This document shows, in pieces, positions 1 through 7,805 of a DNA stretch of 64,000 nucleotides; the stretch's first letter is position 1; the number at the start of each line of letters is the position of its first letter. The stretch lies in assembly GCA_024636975.1 (NCBI GenBank), contig JAGXGA010000061.1, positions 186,001 to 250,000 on the forward strand. Direction: 5' to 3'. A program made the translations under genes and the position numbers. The notes below the pieces were generated by a model. The model saw only the letters and a program-made list of their open reading frames with translations, had not been told where the DNA came from and did not search any database. The stretch is from Mariniphaga sp. Lineage in GTDB: Bacteria > Bacteroidota > Bacteroidia > Bacteroidales > Prolixibacteraceae.

Positions 1-405
1 GGCTCACTTGGTGAAATTTCTGCTCTGCTTCTGATTCTTGGCGGAGTGTACATGCTGATTAAGAAAGTTATTACCTGGCATATTCCGGTTTCAGTTATTG
101 TAACAGTTGCAGCCATTGCAGCATTGTTCTGGCTCATTGATCCGGAAAGGTACGTTAACCCGATTTATCATATACTGACAGGAGGTTTAATGCTGGGCGC
201 TATTTATATGGCAACCGATATGGTAACCTCACCAATGACTCCCAAAGGACAATTAATTTTTGGAGCGGGGATCGGCATTATTACCATCAGCATTCGAATG
301 TTTGGTGCTTATCCTGAAGGTATTTCTTTTGCCATTCTGATTATGAATGCGTTTACACCACTCATAAACAATTATGTGAAACCTAAACGATTTGGAGGGA
401 ATTAA
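1..405 (+). CDS. rnfD: Ion-translocating oxidoreductase subunit RnfD (3' part)
   Basis: Membrane subunit of the Rnf complex, which couples electron flow between ferredoxin and NAD+ to ion transport across the inner membrane. The reading frame is open from base 1, so the 5' end lies outside the window; 134 residues are visible. The fragment begins with GSLGEISALLLILGG and contains the ATDMVTSPMTPKG stretch typical of the RnfD/NqrB family, with about five hydrophobic segments. The flavinylated threonine of the family would lie upstream and cannot be checked. The stop is one base before the RBS-linked start region of rnfG, so the genes are co-transcribed. A GTG at base 46 is internal, not a start. 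The identity is firm because rnfG, rnfE and rnfA follow in order. Confidence 0.93.
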   Translation, partial: GSLGEISALLLILGGVYMLIKKVITWHIPVSVIVTVAAIAALFWLIDPERYVNPIYHILTGGLMLGAIYMATDMVTSPMTPKGQLIFGAGIGIITISIRMFGAYPEGISFAILIMNAFTPLINNYVKPKRFGGN

Positions 406-406
406 C

Positions 407-1018
407 ATGGCAAAACGCGAATCGACATTTTTTAATATGGTAGTAACGCTTTTAGCGGTTACTTTTATTGCAGCAGCTGCTCTTGGCTTTGTTTATGATT
501 TAACTAAAGAGGCAATTGAGCTGGCAAAATTGAGGGCTCAAAGTGAGGCCATTAAAAAGGTACTTCCCGAATTTGATGAATTGGGTGAATCGTTTAAAGT
601 AGCAATACCCTCTTCTACCGATAGTCTTGAATTCTTTCCTGCTTTCAAAGGGGAAGAACGTATTGGGGTAGCCATAAAAACCTATACCAACAATGGATTC
701 AGCGGCTTTATTTCAATTATGGCAGGTATCGATAGCTCAGGAAAAATATCAGGCTTTGAGGTGCTGGAACATGCTGAAACACCTGGCCTTGGATCCAAAA
801 TGAATGAATGGTTCAGAAATGAACAGAAACCCCAACAAAACGTAATTGGGAAGAGCCCCAGCACCCACTCCTTTAAAGTATCAAAAGATGGCGGCGACTT
901 TGATGCCATTACAGCATCAACAATTACTTCCCGTGCTTTTCTTGAAGCTCTTAAAAGAGCATACGATGCCTACGAAAAGAATATGAATGCAACTACTGCA
1001 TCGGCAGTAAACCAATAA
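407..1018 (+). CDS. rnfG: Ion-translocating oxidoreductase subunit RnfG
   Basis: Rnf subunit that carries a covalently bound FMN on the outer face of the inner membrane. There is one N-terminal membrane segment (about residues 10-30), then an FMN-binding domain. Near the C-terminus DAITASTITS fits the flavin attachment motif, with Thr172 as the likely acceptor. The usual G-A before the acceptor is A-S here. I chose the ATG at 407 (203 aa) over an upstream TTG at 392 because GGAGGG at 394-399 is well placed for it. It starts one base after the rnfD stop and is followed by rnfE after 9 bases. Length and order fit the family. Confidence 0.93.
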   Translation: MAKRESTFFNMVVTLLAVTFIAAAALGFVYDLTKEAIELAKLRAQSEAIKKVLPEFDELGESFKVAIPSSTDSLEFFPAFKGEERIGVAIKTYTNNGFSGFISIMAGIDSSGKISGFEVLEHAETPGLGSKMNEWFRNEQKPQQNVIGKSPSTHSFKVSKDGGDFDAITASTITSRAFLEALKRAYDAYEKNMNATTASAVNQ

Positions 1019-1027
1019 TAAACGACT

Positions 1028-1612
1028 ATGGATCAATGGAAAAATTTTACCAAAGGATTTATTAAGGAAAACCCGGTTTTCGTACTGTTGTTGGGAATGT
1101 GCCCTACACTTGGAGTCACCTCATCAGCAATTAACGGCCTGGGAATGGGACTGGCAACTACCTTTGTTCTGGTAATGGCAAATATTGTAGTATCGCTAAT
1201 AAAATCCCAGATACCCGATAAAGTGCGCATACCGAGCTTCATTGTAATCATTGCTGCATTTGTGACTGTAGTTGAACTGATGATGGAAGCTTACCTGCCA
1301 GCATTGTTTAAAAGTCTGGGCATTTTCATCCCGCTTATTGTAGTTAACTGTATTGTGCTGGGCCGTGCTGAAGCATTTGCTTCAAAAAACAGCCTGGGCA
1401 AGGCAGCTGTCGACGGACTGGGAATGGGTCTGGGATTTAGCTTCGCCCTTGTTTTGCTTGGAGGTGTGCGTGAATTGCTTGGCAGCGGAAAACTATTTGA
1501 TTTTCCTATTTATTCTGAAAATTATGTATCCCTGCTGTTTGTGCTGGCACCCGGAGCTTTTATCGTATTGGGTTATCTGGTTGCCATAATAAACCAGGTT
1601 AAAAAGAATTAA
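1028..1612 (+). CDS. rnfE: Ion-translocating oxidoreductase subunit RnfE
   Basis: Six-helix membrane subunit of Rnf, 194 aa, a normal length. RnfE and RnfA form an antiparallel pair in the membrane core and share an iron-sulfur site known from Rnf/Nqr structures. The matching cysteines are visible: Cys25 in LLGMCPTLG and Cys108 in VVNCIVLGRAEAF. The GRAEAF segment after the second cysteine separates RnfE from RnfA. It lies between rnfG and rnfA with short gaps (9 and 28 bases), consistent with one operon. Confidence 0.95.
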   Translation: MDQWKNFTKGFIKENPVFVLLLGMCPTLGVTSSAINGLGMGLATTFVLVMANIVVSLIKSQIPDKVRIPSFIVIIAAFVTVVELMMEAYLPALFKSLGIFIPLIVVNCIVLGRAEAFASKNSLGKAAVDGLGMGLGFSFALVLLGGVRELLGSGKLFDFPIYSENYVSLLFVLAPGAFIVLGYLVAIINQVKKN

Positions 1613-1640
1613 TCGGTTAACAGTAAATAAATTCTGAACA

Positions 1641-2213
1641 ATGAATTATTTTGTAATAGTTTTAGGGGCAATACTTGTTAATAATATCGTATTAATGCGT
1701 TTCCTGGGAATATGTCCTTTCCTGGGTGTTTCCAAAAGAATTTCCACTGCCATTGGGATGACCTTCGCAGTTGCATTCGTAATGGTCCTGGCTACAATAG
1801 TCACTTATCTTATCCAGGTTTATGTACTTGATGTTTTCGGATTATCGTTTCTGCAAACCATAGCCTTCATTCTGATAATCGCATCTCTTGTGCAACTTGT
1901 TGAGATCATAATGAAAAAGGTAAGCCCTGCCCTATATCAGGCCCTTGGAATTTTTCTCCCGCTTATTACAACCAACTGTGCTATTTTGGGTGTGGCTATT
2001 CTTACAATTCAAACCGATTACAATTTAGTAGAAGGTGTTGTATTTGCTGTTGCAAATGCGTTTGGCTTCGGTCTCGCCTTATTATTATTTGCTGGTATAC
2101 GTGAACACCTCGAATTGCAGAATATTCCAAAAGGACTTAAAGGCGCCCCTATTGCACTTATTTCTGCAGGTATACTGGCAATGGCATTCATGGGCTTTTC
2201 TGGGCTTGTGTAA
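1641..2213 (+). CDS. rnfA: Ion-translocating oxidoreductase subunit RnfA
   Basis: Six-helix membrane subunit of Rnf and paralogue of RnfE, 190 aa. Cys25 (FLGICPFLG) and Cys113 ([10 protein letters not shown]) occupy the positions that ligate the intramembrane iron-sulfur centre together with the RnfE cysteines. It is the last gene of the visible operon (rnfD-G-E-A). No clear intrinsic terminator follows; the next gene starts 172 bases on and is unrelated. The order D-G-E-A is the normal rnf order, so rnfB and rnfC would be expected upstream of this window. Confidence 0.95.
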   Translation: MNYFVIVLGAILVNNIVLMRFLGICPFLGVSKRISTAIGMTFAVAFVMVLATIVTYLIQVYVLDVFGLSFLQTIAFILIIASLVQLVEIIMKKVSPALYQALGIFLPLITTNCAILGVAILTIQTDYNLVEGVVFAVANAFGFGLALLLFAGIREHLELQNIPKGLKGAPIALISAGILAMAFMGFSGLV

Positions 2214-2385
2214 CTTTCTATAGTTAGATTTTGAGATATCAAAAGCGAGTTTAATTTGCAGTAGAAAAAGTACTGCCAGTTATTCCGGGATTTTAAATAA
2301 AATCCGTAATAACATTCTGCCCAAAATTTATTTTATTGATTCAACATATTTCACCAATTTTATAATTTAAATAAAATGATGAAAT

Positions 2386-3081
2386 ATGAAACCATTGTTT
2401 TTACTTCTGGTAATGAGCCCATTGCTTTGCAAGGCAGCAAATGCCCAGGTTGAATATGAAATCAGGAAGGCAGTCGAATTTTTCAATTCTGCCAAAACGC
2501 ATGGGAGCAATTGGAAAAATGAGCTTAATGAAACAAATATTGGAGGCTCACCCTTCTTAAATGAAAACTTTACTGAAGGGTCGGTTTTCACTACCTCCAA
2601 AACCATATTCATTGACGTTCCACTTCGATATAACATCTATAACGATCAGATTGAATTCAAGACCGATGACGAACAGGTGCTTGCATTGGCTGTGCCTGAA
2701 GTAATTGAAAAAGTTGAGATGGGAGAATACCTGTTTGAATATATTCCCTATTCAAGTTCAAACAACTTAAAGCGTGGCTTTTTTATCGTTCATGAAAAGG
2801 GAAAAGCAACTTTATACTCCCGTCCCCGGATTATGTTCGAAAAAGCAAAAGAACCGGCAGCTTATCAGGATGCTCAACCTGCCCGATTTATAAGAAAACC
2901 TGATGAGTATTATATCCGCATTGGCATGGAACCCGCAAAACCAGTGTCAGGAAAAAAAGACCTCCAGGCTGTTTTCTCCGGAAGTAACAAAGAGGTGAAT
3001 ACATTCATAAAAAATAATAAGATCAGACCTGGCAGTGTTGAATCATTAAAGGAGTTGGTTGTTTATTACAATTCTCAATAA
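2386..3081 (+). CDS. Secreted protein of unknown function
   Basis: I do not recognise this 231-aa protein. It starts with a clear signal peptide (hydrophobic core FLLLVMSPLL, cleavage probably after ANA at residue 20), so it should be periplasmic or surface exposed. The mature part is mixed alpha/beta with many charged residues and repeated short beta-like stretches. There are no cysteines in the mature part, no lipobox and no sorting domain. It is separated from rnfA by 172 bases and from the sigma factor by 70 bases, so it may be transcribed alone. The start is the ATG next to the signal peptide; no other start fits. Confidence 0.72.
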   Translation: MKPLFLLLVMSPLLCKAANAQVEYEIRKAVEFFNSAKTHGSNWKNELNETNIGGSPFLNENFTEGSVFTTSKTIFIDVPLRYNIYNDQIEFKTDDEQVLALAVPEVIEKVEMGEYLFEYIPYSSSNNLKRGFFIVHEKGKATLYSRPRIMFEKAKEPAAYQDAQPARFIRKPDEYYIRIGMEPAKPVSGKKDLQAVFSGSNKEVNTFIKNNKIRPGSVESLKELVVYYNSQ

Positions 3082-3151
3082 GTAAAAAAAATAATTCAGA
3101 ACAGTGCAACATTGAAATAAAAGTATCGTCATTAACACAGAACTGAATAAA

Positions 3152-3706
3152 TTGGAAAAACAGTATCAAAATATTCATCAGGATTTGATTGACCAATGTG
3201 GAAAAGGTAATCAAAAAGCCCAGTTCCAGCTGTATAAACTCTATTACAAGAGCATGTACAGCGTGAGTTTGAGAATAGTGAACCATGAAGCCGAAGCAGA
3301 AGACATAATGCAGGAGTCGTTTTTAAAGGCCTTCAAAAAAATAGATACATATCGGGGTGAGGTTAGCTTCGGTGCCTGGTTAAAAAAAATAGTAGTAAAC
3401 CGTTCTTTGGATCATTTGAAAAAAAAGAAAGTGCAGTTTGATGAGGTAAATACCCGTACCGCGCAGCTCGCCGATGATAACGAAACTTATACTGAGGTGG
3501 ATGTGGAAAGGATCAAGGGTGCCATCAGACTACTGCCCGACAGCTACCGCACCATCCTGAGCCTCTATCTTATTGAAGGATATGATCATGATGAAATTAG
3601 CGAAATACTGGGAATCAGTAATTCTGCATCGAGAACCCGGTATTCGAGAGCAAAGAGCAGATTAAAAGAATTGTTGAAAGGAAAAGAAATTTTTTTATAT
3701 AACTGA
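3152..3706 (+). CDS. ECF-type RNA polymerase sigma factor (RpoE family)
   Basis: Extracytoplasmic-function sigma factor, 184 aa. Region 2 spans about residues 25-90 (EAEDIMQESFLKAFKKI is the core-binding and -10 part) and region 4 about 120-172 (LPDSYRTILSLYLIEGYDHDEISEILG, then NSASRTRYSRAKSRLKELL as the DNA-recognition helix). No ATG exists upstream in frame, so the start is the TTG at 3152 or a nearby non-ATG codon. The next gene begins 2 bases after its stop and probably encodes its membrane regulator. Target promoters cannot be read from the sequence. Confidence 0.9.
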   Translation: MEKQYQNIHQDLIDQCGKGNQKAQFQLYKLYYKSMYSVSLRIVNHEAEAEDIMQESFLKAFKKIDTYRGEVSFGAWLKKIVVNRSLDHLKKKKVQFDEVNTRTAQLADDNETYTEVDVERIKGAIRLLPDSYRTILSLYLIEGYDHDEISEILGISNSASRTRYSRAKSRLKELLKGKEIFLYN

Positions 3707-3708
3707 AA

Positions 3709-4296
3709 ATGAAAAAGAAAGATAACATAGAAGACCTGATTTTAAATAACCTCGAAGAGTTGAATGACAATGAACCTAATGAAGGACACTTCGGGCGGTT
3801 TGAAGCCCGGTTAGAGGCATTGAACAAAAGAAAAAAAGTTTTTTCACTCGAAGTCGTCTGGAAGGTTGCAGCAGCAGCTATATTTGCTTTTTTGGTTGTT
3901 AACCAAGGTATAATATGGTTTTCTACAGATTCAGGAAACCAAACTCCTGCAACAGGAAACTCAGATATGACACTGGCGACAGTTTCTGCTGAATATGAAG
4001 AAGTGGAGTTCTACTATACAAATGCAATAAACGTAGGGCTGAATCAATGGGAGAACCTTGCCGAACAGGGATTAATTTCGCAGGAAGAGCAACAAATGAT
4101 GCAAAATGAATTGGATGATTTTGAAAAGGTATTTCAGAAGCTGCAGAACGATCTGTCTTCAAGTCCCAACGATGACCGTGTTATAAATGCCATGCTTGAA
4201 TATTACCAGACTAAGCTTAGTTTAATAAATATGATTGTAGAAAAATTACAAGAAGTGAAACAAAAAAATAATGAAAATCATGAAACCGAAAGTTAG
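3709..4296 (+). CDS. Single-pass membrane protein, possible anti-sigma partner
   Basis: A 195-aa protein with an N-terminal cytoplasmic part (about 1-43), one membrane segment (about 47-68, VVWKVAAAAIFAFLVVNQGIIWF) and an extracytoplasmic part rich in glutamine and acidic residues that is probably helical. No zinc-binding HxxxCxxC motif of the classical ZAS anti-sigma fold is seen. Its position 2 bases after an ECF sigma gene and its topology suggest an anti-sigma or signal-transmitting role; this is inference. The 3' end overlaps the DUF4097 gene by 26 bases, so the three genes are translationally linked. Confidence 0.75.
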   Translation: MKKKDNIEDLILNNLEELNDNEPNEGHFGRFEARLEALNKRKKVFSLEVVWKVAAAAIFAFLVVNQGIIWFSTDSGNQTPATGNSDMTLATVSAEYEEVEFYYTNAINVGLNQWENLAEQGLISQEEQQMMQNELDDFEKVFQKLQNDLSSSPNDDRVINAMLEYYQTKLSLINMIVEKLQEVKQKNNENHETES

Positions 4297-5323
4297 AACT
4301 TTAATGGCCTTCCTGTTAACCTGCTTTTTAATTGCAGGATCAACAGCCAGCGCTGAAGAGAAAACAAAAAATTACAGCGAATCGTGGCCTGTAAACTCTG
4401 TGCAGACACTTGAAATAAACAATCGCTTTGGAGAAGTAAGAGTAACTGATAAAGGTGGAAGTACTGTTACCGTCGATGTGGTGGTTACAGTGGAAGCTAC
4501 CAGCGAAAGAAAAGCTGAGGAACTGCTCGATCTGATTAATGTAAATTTCGGCAAAACCGGAAATACAGTAACAGCTGAAACATATATCAGCAAAAGCTTT
4601 AGCAGCCGCAGGCACTTTTCCATCGACTACGAGATAAATATTCCTTCTGATAAGAATCTAAACATTACCAATAAATACGGGAACACTTTTGTAAATATAT
4701 TGAATGCAGACGGAACCTTTGATATTCAATATGGCAACATAACCATCAACGAATTGAATACTCCGGACAGCGGCTCGGCAGAACTTAACCTGGCCTATGG
4801 CAAATCGGAAATCCAGAATGCAAAGGATATGACTGTTACCGTTAAGTATTCAAATATGAATTTTGGTACGCTGAACGATTTAAAACTAGACTCAAAGTAC
4901 ACCGTTATTAACATTGATAAGGTTGGTTCAGTAAATGCCGAATCGAAGTACGATACTTTCAATTTTGAAAGTGTAAGATCACTGCAGGCCAATACAAAAT
5001 ATACCCATGTTAAAATGGAAGAACTTTTTGAAAGCCTGGACCTGGAAGCCGGGTATGGAGGAATAAAAATAGGAAAAGTGGATAATGGGTTTAATAATAT
5101 TAATGTTACAAGCAGTTATGGCCAGGTAGCCCTTGGATTGAGCAACGCCAGTTATTCAATCGATGCGGATTGCGATTATTGCGGGATTTCTTATCCCGAA
5201 AGCAACTTTTCAGGAGATAAAATCAATGAAAATCATACAAAGACCGTTAGAGGCAAGGTTGGTAATGGCTCCGGTGGTAGGGTAACTATTAATAGCCGTT
5301 ATGGTGAAATAAAACTTGATTGA
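4271..5323 (+). CDS. DUF4097-type secreted beta-repeat (putative adhesin) protein
   Basis: 350-aa exported protein with a signal peptide (about 1-28, cleavage near ASA-EE). The mature part is a run of short beta-strand repeats of the kind NRFGEVRVTD, NKYGNTFVNI, LAYGKSEIQN, SKYTVINIDK and SRYGEIKLD, giving the right-handed beta-solenoid look of the DUF4097 family. The family is often called putative adhesin but its function is unsettled. Two cysteines near the end (DCDYC) could form a disulfide. It is the third gene of the ECF sigma operon, overlapping its predecessor, and is followed by a strong hairpin terminator. A second ATG at 4280 is an equally possible start. A role in envelope stress is inferred from context only. 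Confidence 0.82.
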   Translation: MKIMKPKVRTLMAFLLTCFLIAGSTASAEEKTKNYSESWPVNSVQTLEINNRFGEVRVTDKGGSTVTVDVVVTVEATSERKAEELLDLINVNFGKTGNTVTAETYISKSFSSRRHFSIDYEINIPSDKNLNITNKYGNTFVNILNADGTFDIQYGNITINELNTPDSGSAELNLAYGKSEIQNAKDMTVTVKYSNMNFGTLNDLKLDSKYTVINIDKVGSVNAESKYDTFNFESVRSLQANTKYTHVKMEELFESLDLEAGYGGIKIGKVDNGFNNINVTSSYGQVALGLSNASYSIDADCDYCGISYPESNFSGDKINENHTKTVRGKVGNGSGGRVTINSRYGEIKLD

Positions 5324-5348
5324 TATTATAAAGTCCTGCGATTCATCG

Positions 5349-5384
5349 AATGCCTTTGCAATTTGCTGCAAAGGCATTTTTTAT
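5349..5384. terminator. Intrinsic terminator after the ECF sigma operon
   Basis: A 12-bp perfect stem (AATGCCTTTGCA / TGCAAAGGCATT, 5349-5360 and 5367-5378) with a 6-base loop is followed on the + strand by a T-rich run. It ends the sigma-DUF4097 transcript. The stop codon of the convergent glycosyltransferase sits right at the T-run, so the minus-strand transcript also runs into this hairpin. Confidence 0.85.
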
Positions 5385-6286
5385 TTTGCATTTTTCAATT
5401 TTGCAAAATATCCCACTTTATATAAATCGAACCACATAAGTACAGGTTTTCTGCCAGTAAGATTGGATTCCATTCGATCTTTAAATAAATAAAAATAAAG
5501 ACGAATTAGAATTGGTGGACATACTCTTGTGATCTTATGGTATTGATTCAGAAATCTTACTCTCTCAGCGAAATCTGAAGCACCTGCCAGCTTTTCCTGT
5601 GTTATAAAAAGAAGATTCTCCAAAGCTTTCCGCGTTTTCAGAATAAAAACTTCAGAATTTTCAAGCCCTGTATGTTCCACAGGGTTATCTATGTGCAATG
5701 GATTAATTCCTTTCTTATATAATTCATACCCCAAAAGAGTATCTTCGTGCCCGTATGGTCCGATATCATCCCTGAATTGATTTCTTTGAAAAACCTGCCT
5801 GTCAATTAAAAAGTTATTCGAGGTAATAATGAACCCCTTGTGATGATTTCTTTGCTCCGCTGTTATCGCCTCACGCTTTCGGCCATATACCCATCGTAAT
5901 ATTTTTTCCTCATCATCCGGCTTTTCTGCAGCATATTGAGTACCTCCGCATAAAACGCAACCGGGAGTAGCATGTTTCAAATAGTTTTCGATATAACTTT
6001 CGGAAATCAATCTGGAATCGGCATCAATAAACAACAGGTAATCTTTTTCTGACTCACTGCCCATTTTGTTTCGAATGGCCGACCGCCCCATATTTGCCGG
6101 CATCTCTCTATACACATTTTGGGGCAGCTCTGCCAGATGCCTGTTCCTCTCTTTTACCTCCTCATCCGAATAATCATCATATATTCTGATCTCATAATCG
6201 ATACCCAACGCATCGGCTTGTCTGGCTATTTGCATAACAAGGTCATTGACCTCTATATTGAAAACCGGAATGTTTATTGAAAGCAT
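5381..6286 (-). CDS. Family 2 glycosyltransferase
   Basis: 301-aa cytoplasmic GT-A fold enzyme that moves a sugar from a nucleotide donor to an unknown acceptor. The N-terminus (MLSINIPVFN) is the first beta strand of the nucleotide-binding fold, YDDYSDEE is the base-binding Asp region, FIDADSR (DAD at 88-90) is the metal-binding DXD motif, and GHED at 179-182 is the acidic motif near the catalytic base. There is no membrane segment. It is a single gene on the minus strand between two plus-strand genes, so its pathway (O-antigen, exopolysaccharide or protein glycan) cannot be told from context. Confidence 0.85.
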   Translation of the reverse strand: MLSINIPVFNIEVNDLVMQIARQADALGIDYEIRIYDDYSDEEVKERNRHLAELPQNVYREMPANMGRSAIRNKMGSESEKDYLLFIDADSRLISESYIENYLKHATPGCVLCGGTQYAAEKPDDEEKILRWVYGRKREAITAEQRNHHKGFIITSNNFLIDRQVFQRNQFRDDIGPYGHEDTLLGYELYKKGINPLHIDNPVEHTGLENSEVFILKTRKALENLLFITQEKLAGASDFAERVRFLNQYHKITRVCPPILIRLYFYLFKDRMESNLTGRKPVLMWFDLYKVGYFAKLKNAK

Positions 6287-6394
6287 GATACCTGAAAATG
6301 AAAGCGGATGAATTTAATGAAACATTACGAATTAAAGATTTTTAATCCGGTTTTTCAACATTAAACTTTATTTTTGGCACATATTTTCTGAAAA

Positions 6395-7801
6395 ATGCAT
6401 AAAAAAATCATAAAATACGTTGGTGTTCTCCTGCTGCTTGTTCCTTTAACCGGATTAAGCCAAAACCTGAATTTGCAGATAGAAATAAAGCAGGCAGCAG
6501 GGAAGGAAATCTTTCTGGCCAATTATTATCTGGGTAGCATTTATGCAAAGGACACCCTGCTTCTCGACAATGAAGGGAAAGGAGAATTTACAGCTGACAC
6601 ATTGCTCCCGCAGGGGCTGTATAAAATTTTCGCAGATGAAAACCGTCATTTTGATTTCCTGTTAGGGGCCGATCAACAATTTTCATTGAAGAATGAAACT
6701 TTTCAATCGGAAACCATGCAGATTGAGGGCTCAGCTGAAACAAAAGCATTTGCTGAATATACCGGCTACCTGAAAGGCCTTCAACAAAAAAATGCTGCAA
6801 TACGTAAAAAGATGGAAACGGCCACTGCACAGGAAAAAAAGTTGCTTATACAAGAACTGGAAGAACTGACTGCAGAATTGCATGAATACTGGAATACAAC
6901 AGAAGCTGAATTTCCGGATGCATTTCTGCCAAAGTTTATAAAGGCAAATCATGTTCCCACCCTGGATACTTCTACTCTGCCTTTGGAAGTACAACAAAAT
7001 GACTCAATGCTGTTGCTTGCACGGTTTAAATATCAGCAGGAACATTTCTGGGATAATTTTGATTATACCGATGAGCGATTTTTATACACCCCGTTTTTCA
7101 AATCGAAGCTTGAAACCTGGTTTACCAAAGTATTTTATCAAAATTACGATTCGATAAAGCAACCGGTATTTGAGCTTTTAGAGGAGGTAAAGCCTCACAA
7201 AAGAATATTCCAGTTTGCTGTTTCCTATTTTATGAACAGCAGTATCAACAGTAAGATCATGGGAATGGATGCTTTGTTTGTTGATTTGGCACGCAAATAT
7301 TACCTGTCAGGGGATGCTTTTTGGGCATCCGATGAGTCGCTGGAAAAAATAAGGGAGAATGTATTATTTTATGAAAATAACCTGATAGGAAAAACTGCAC
7401 CTGATTTGACCCTTGAAGGATTAGACGGCGAGTACTACAATCTTCACCAGATAGATTCCAGATATACCCTGGTGGTCATATATGAACCGGGTTGTTCGCA
7501 CTGTAAAGTATTTGTTCCCGAACTTTATTCGGATATCTATTTACCGTTCAGGGAAAAAGGACTCGAGGTATTTGCCATTTATTCGATGGATGACAGGGAA
7601 GAGTGGGAAAAATTTATCACCGAACATAACCTTTATGACTGGATAAACGTTTGGGATGAACATCATGTCTCGAGGTTTAAAATCCTGTACGATGCACGTA
7701 CTACTCCCGGATTATATGTACTGGACAGCAACAAAGAAATTATAGCCAAAAAAATATCGGTTGAGCAATTAAAAGGCTTTTTACAAAAGGAATTACATTA
7801 A
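6395..7801 (+). CDS. Secreted DUF4369/TlpA-like thioredoxin protein
   Basis: 468-aa exported protein with a signal peptide (about 1-22, ending LTGLSQ). Residues about 25-115 look like the DUF4369 beta domain (IYAKDTLLLDNEGKGEF and following), the middle is a helical DUF5106-like part, and the last 140 residues are a thioredoxin fold with the redox pair Cys367-S-H-Cys370 (EPGCSHCKVFVPEL). The cis-Pro loop (TTPGLYVLD) is present. Family members act as periplasmic disulfide reductases, often for cytochrome or envelope proteins; the substrate here is unknown. Its stop is only 4 bases from that of the convergent SulP gene. A possible -7 box TATTTTTG lies at 6369-6376. Confidence 0.87.
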   Translation: MHKKIIKYVGVLLLLVPLTGLSQNLNLQIEIKQAAGKEIFLANYYLGSIYAKDTLLLDNEGKGEFTADTLLPQGLYKIFADENRHFDFLLGADQQFSLKNETFQSETMQIEGSAETKAFAEYTGYLKGLQQKNAAIRKKMETATAQEKKLLIQELEELTAELHEYWNTTEAEFPDAFLPKFIKANHVPTLDTSTLPLEVQQNDSMLLLARFKYQQEHFWDNFDYTDERFLYTPFFKSKLETWFTKVFYQNYDSIKQPVFELLEEVKPHKRIFQFAVSYFMNSSINSKIMGMDALFVDLARKYYLSGDAFWASDESLEKIRENVLFYENNLIGKTAPDLTLEGLDGEYYNLHQIDSRYTLVVIYEPGCSHCKVFVPELYSDIYLPFREKGLEVFAIYSMDDREEWEKFITEHNLYDWINVWDEHHVSRFKILYDARTTPGLYVLDSNKEIIAKKISVEQLKGFLQKELH

Positions 7802-7805
7802 ATAC

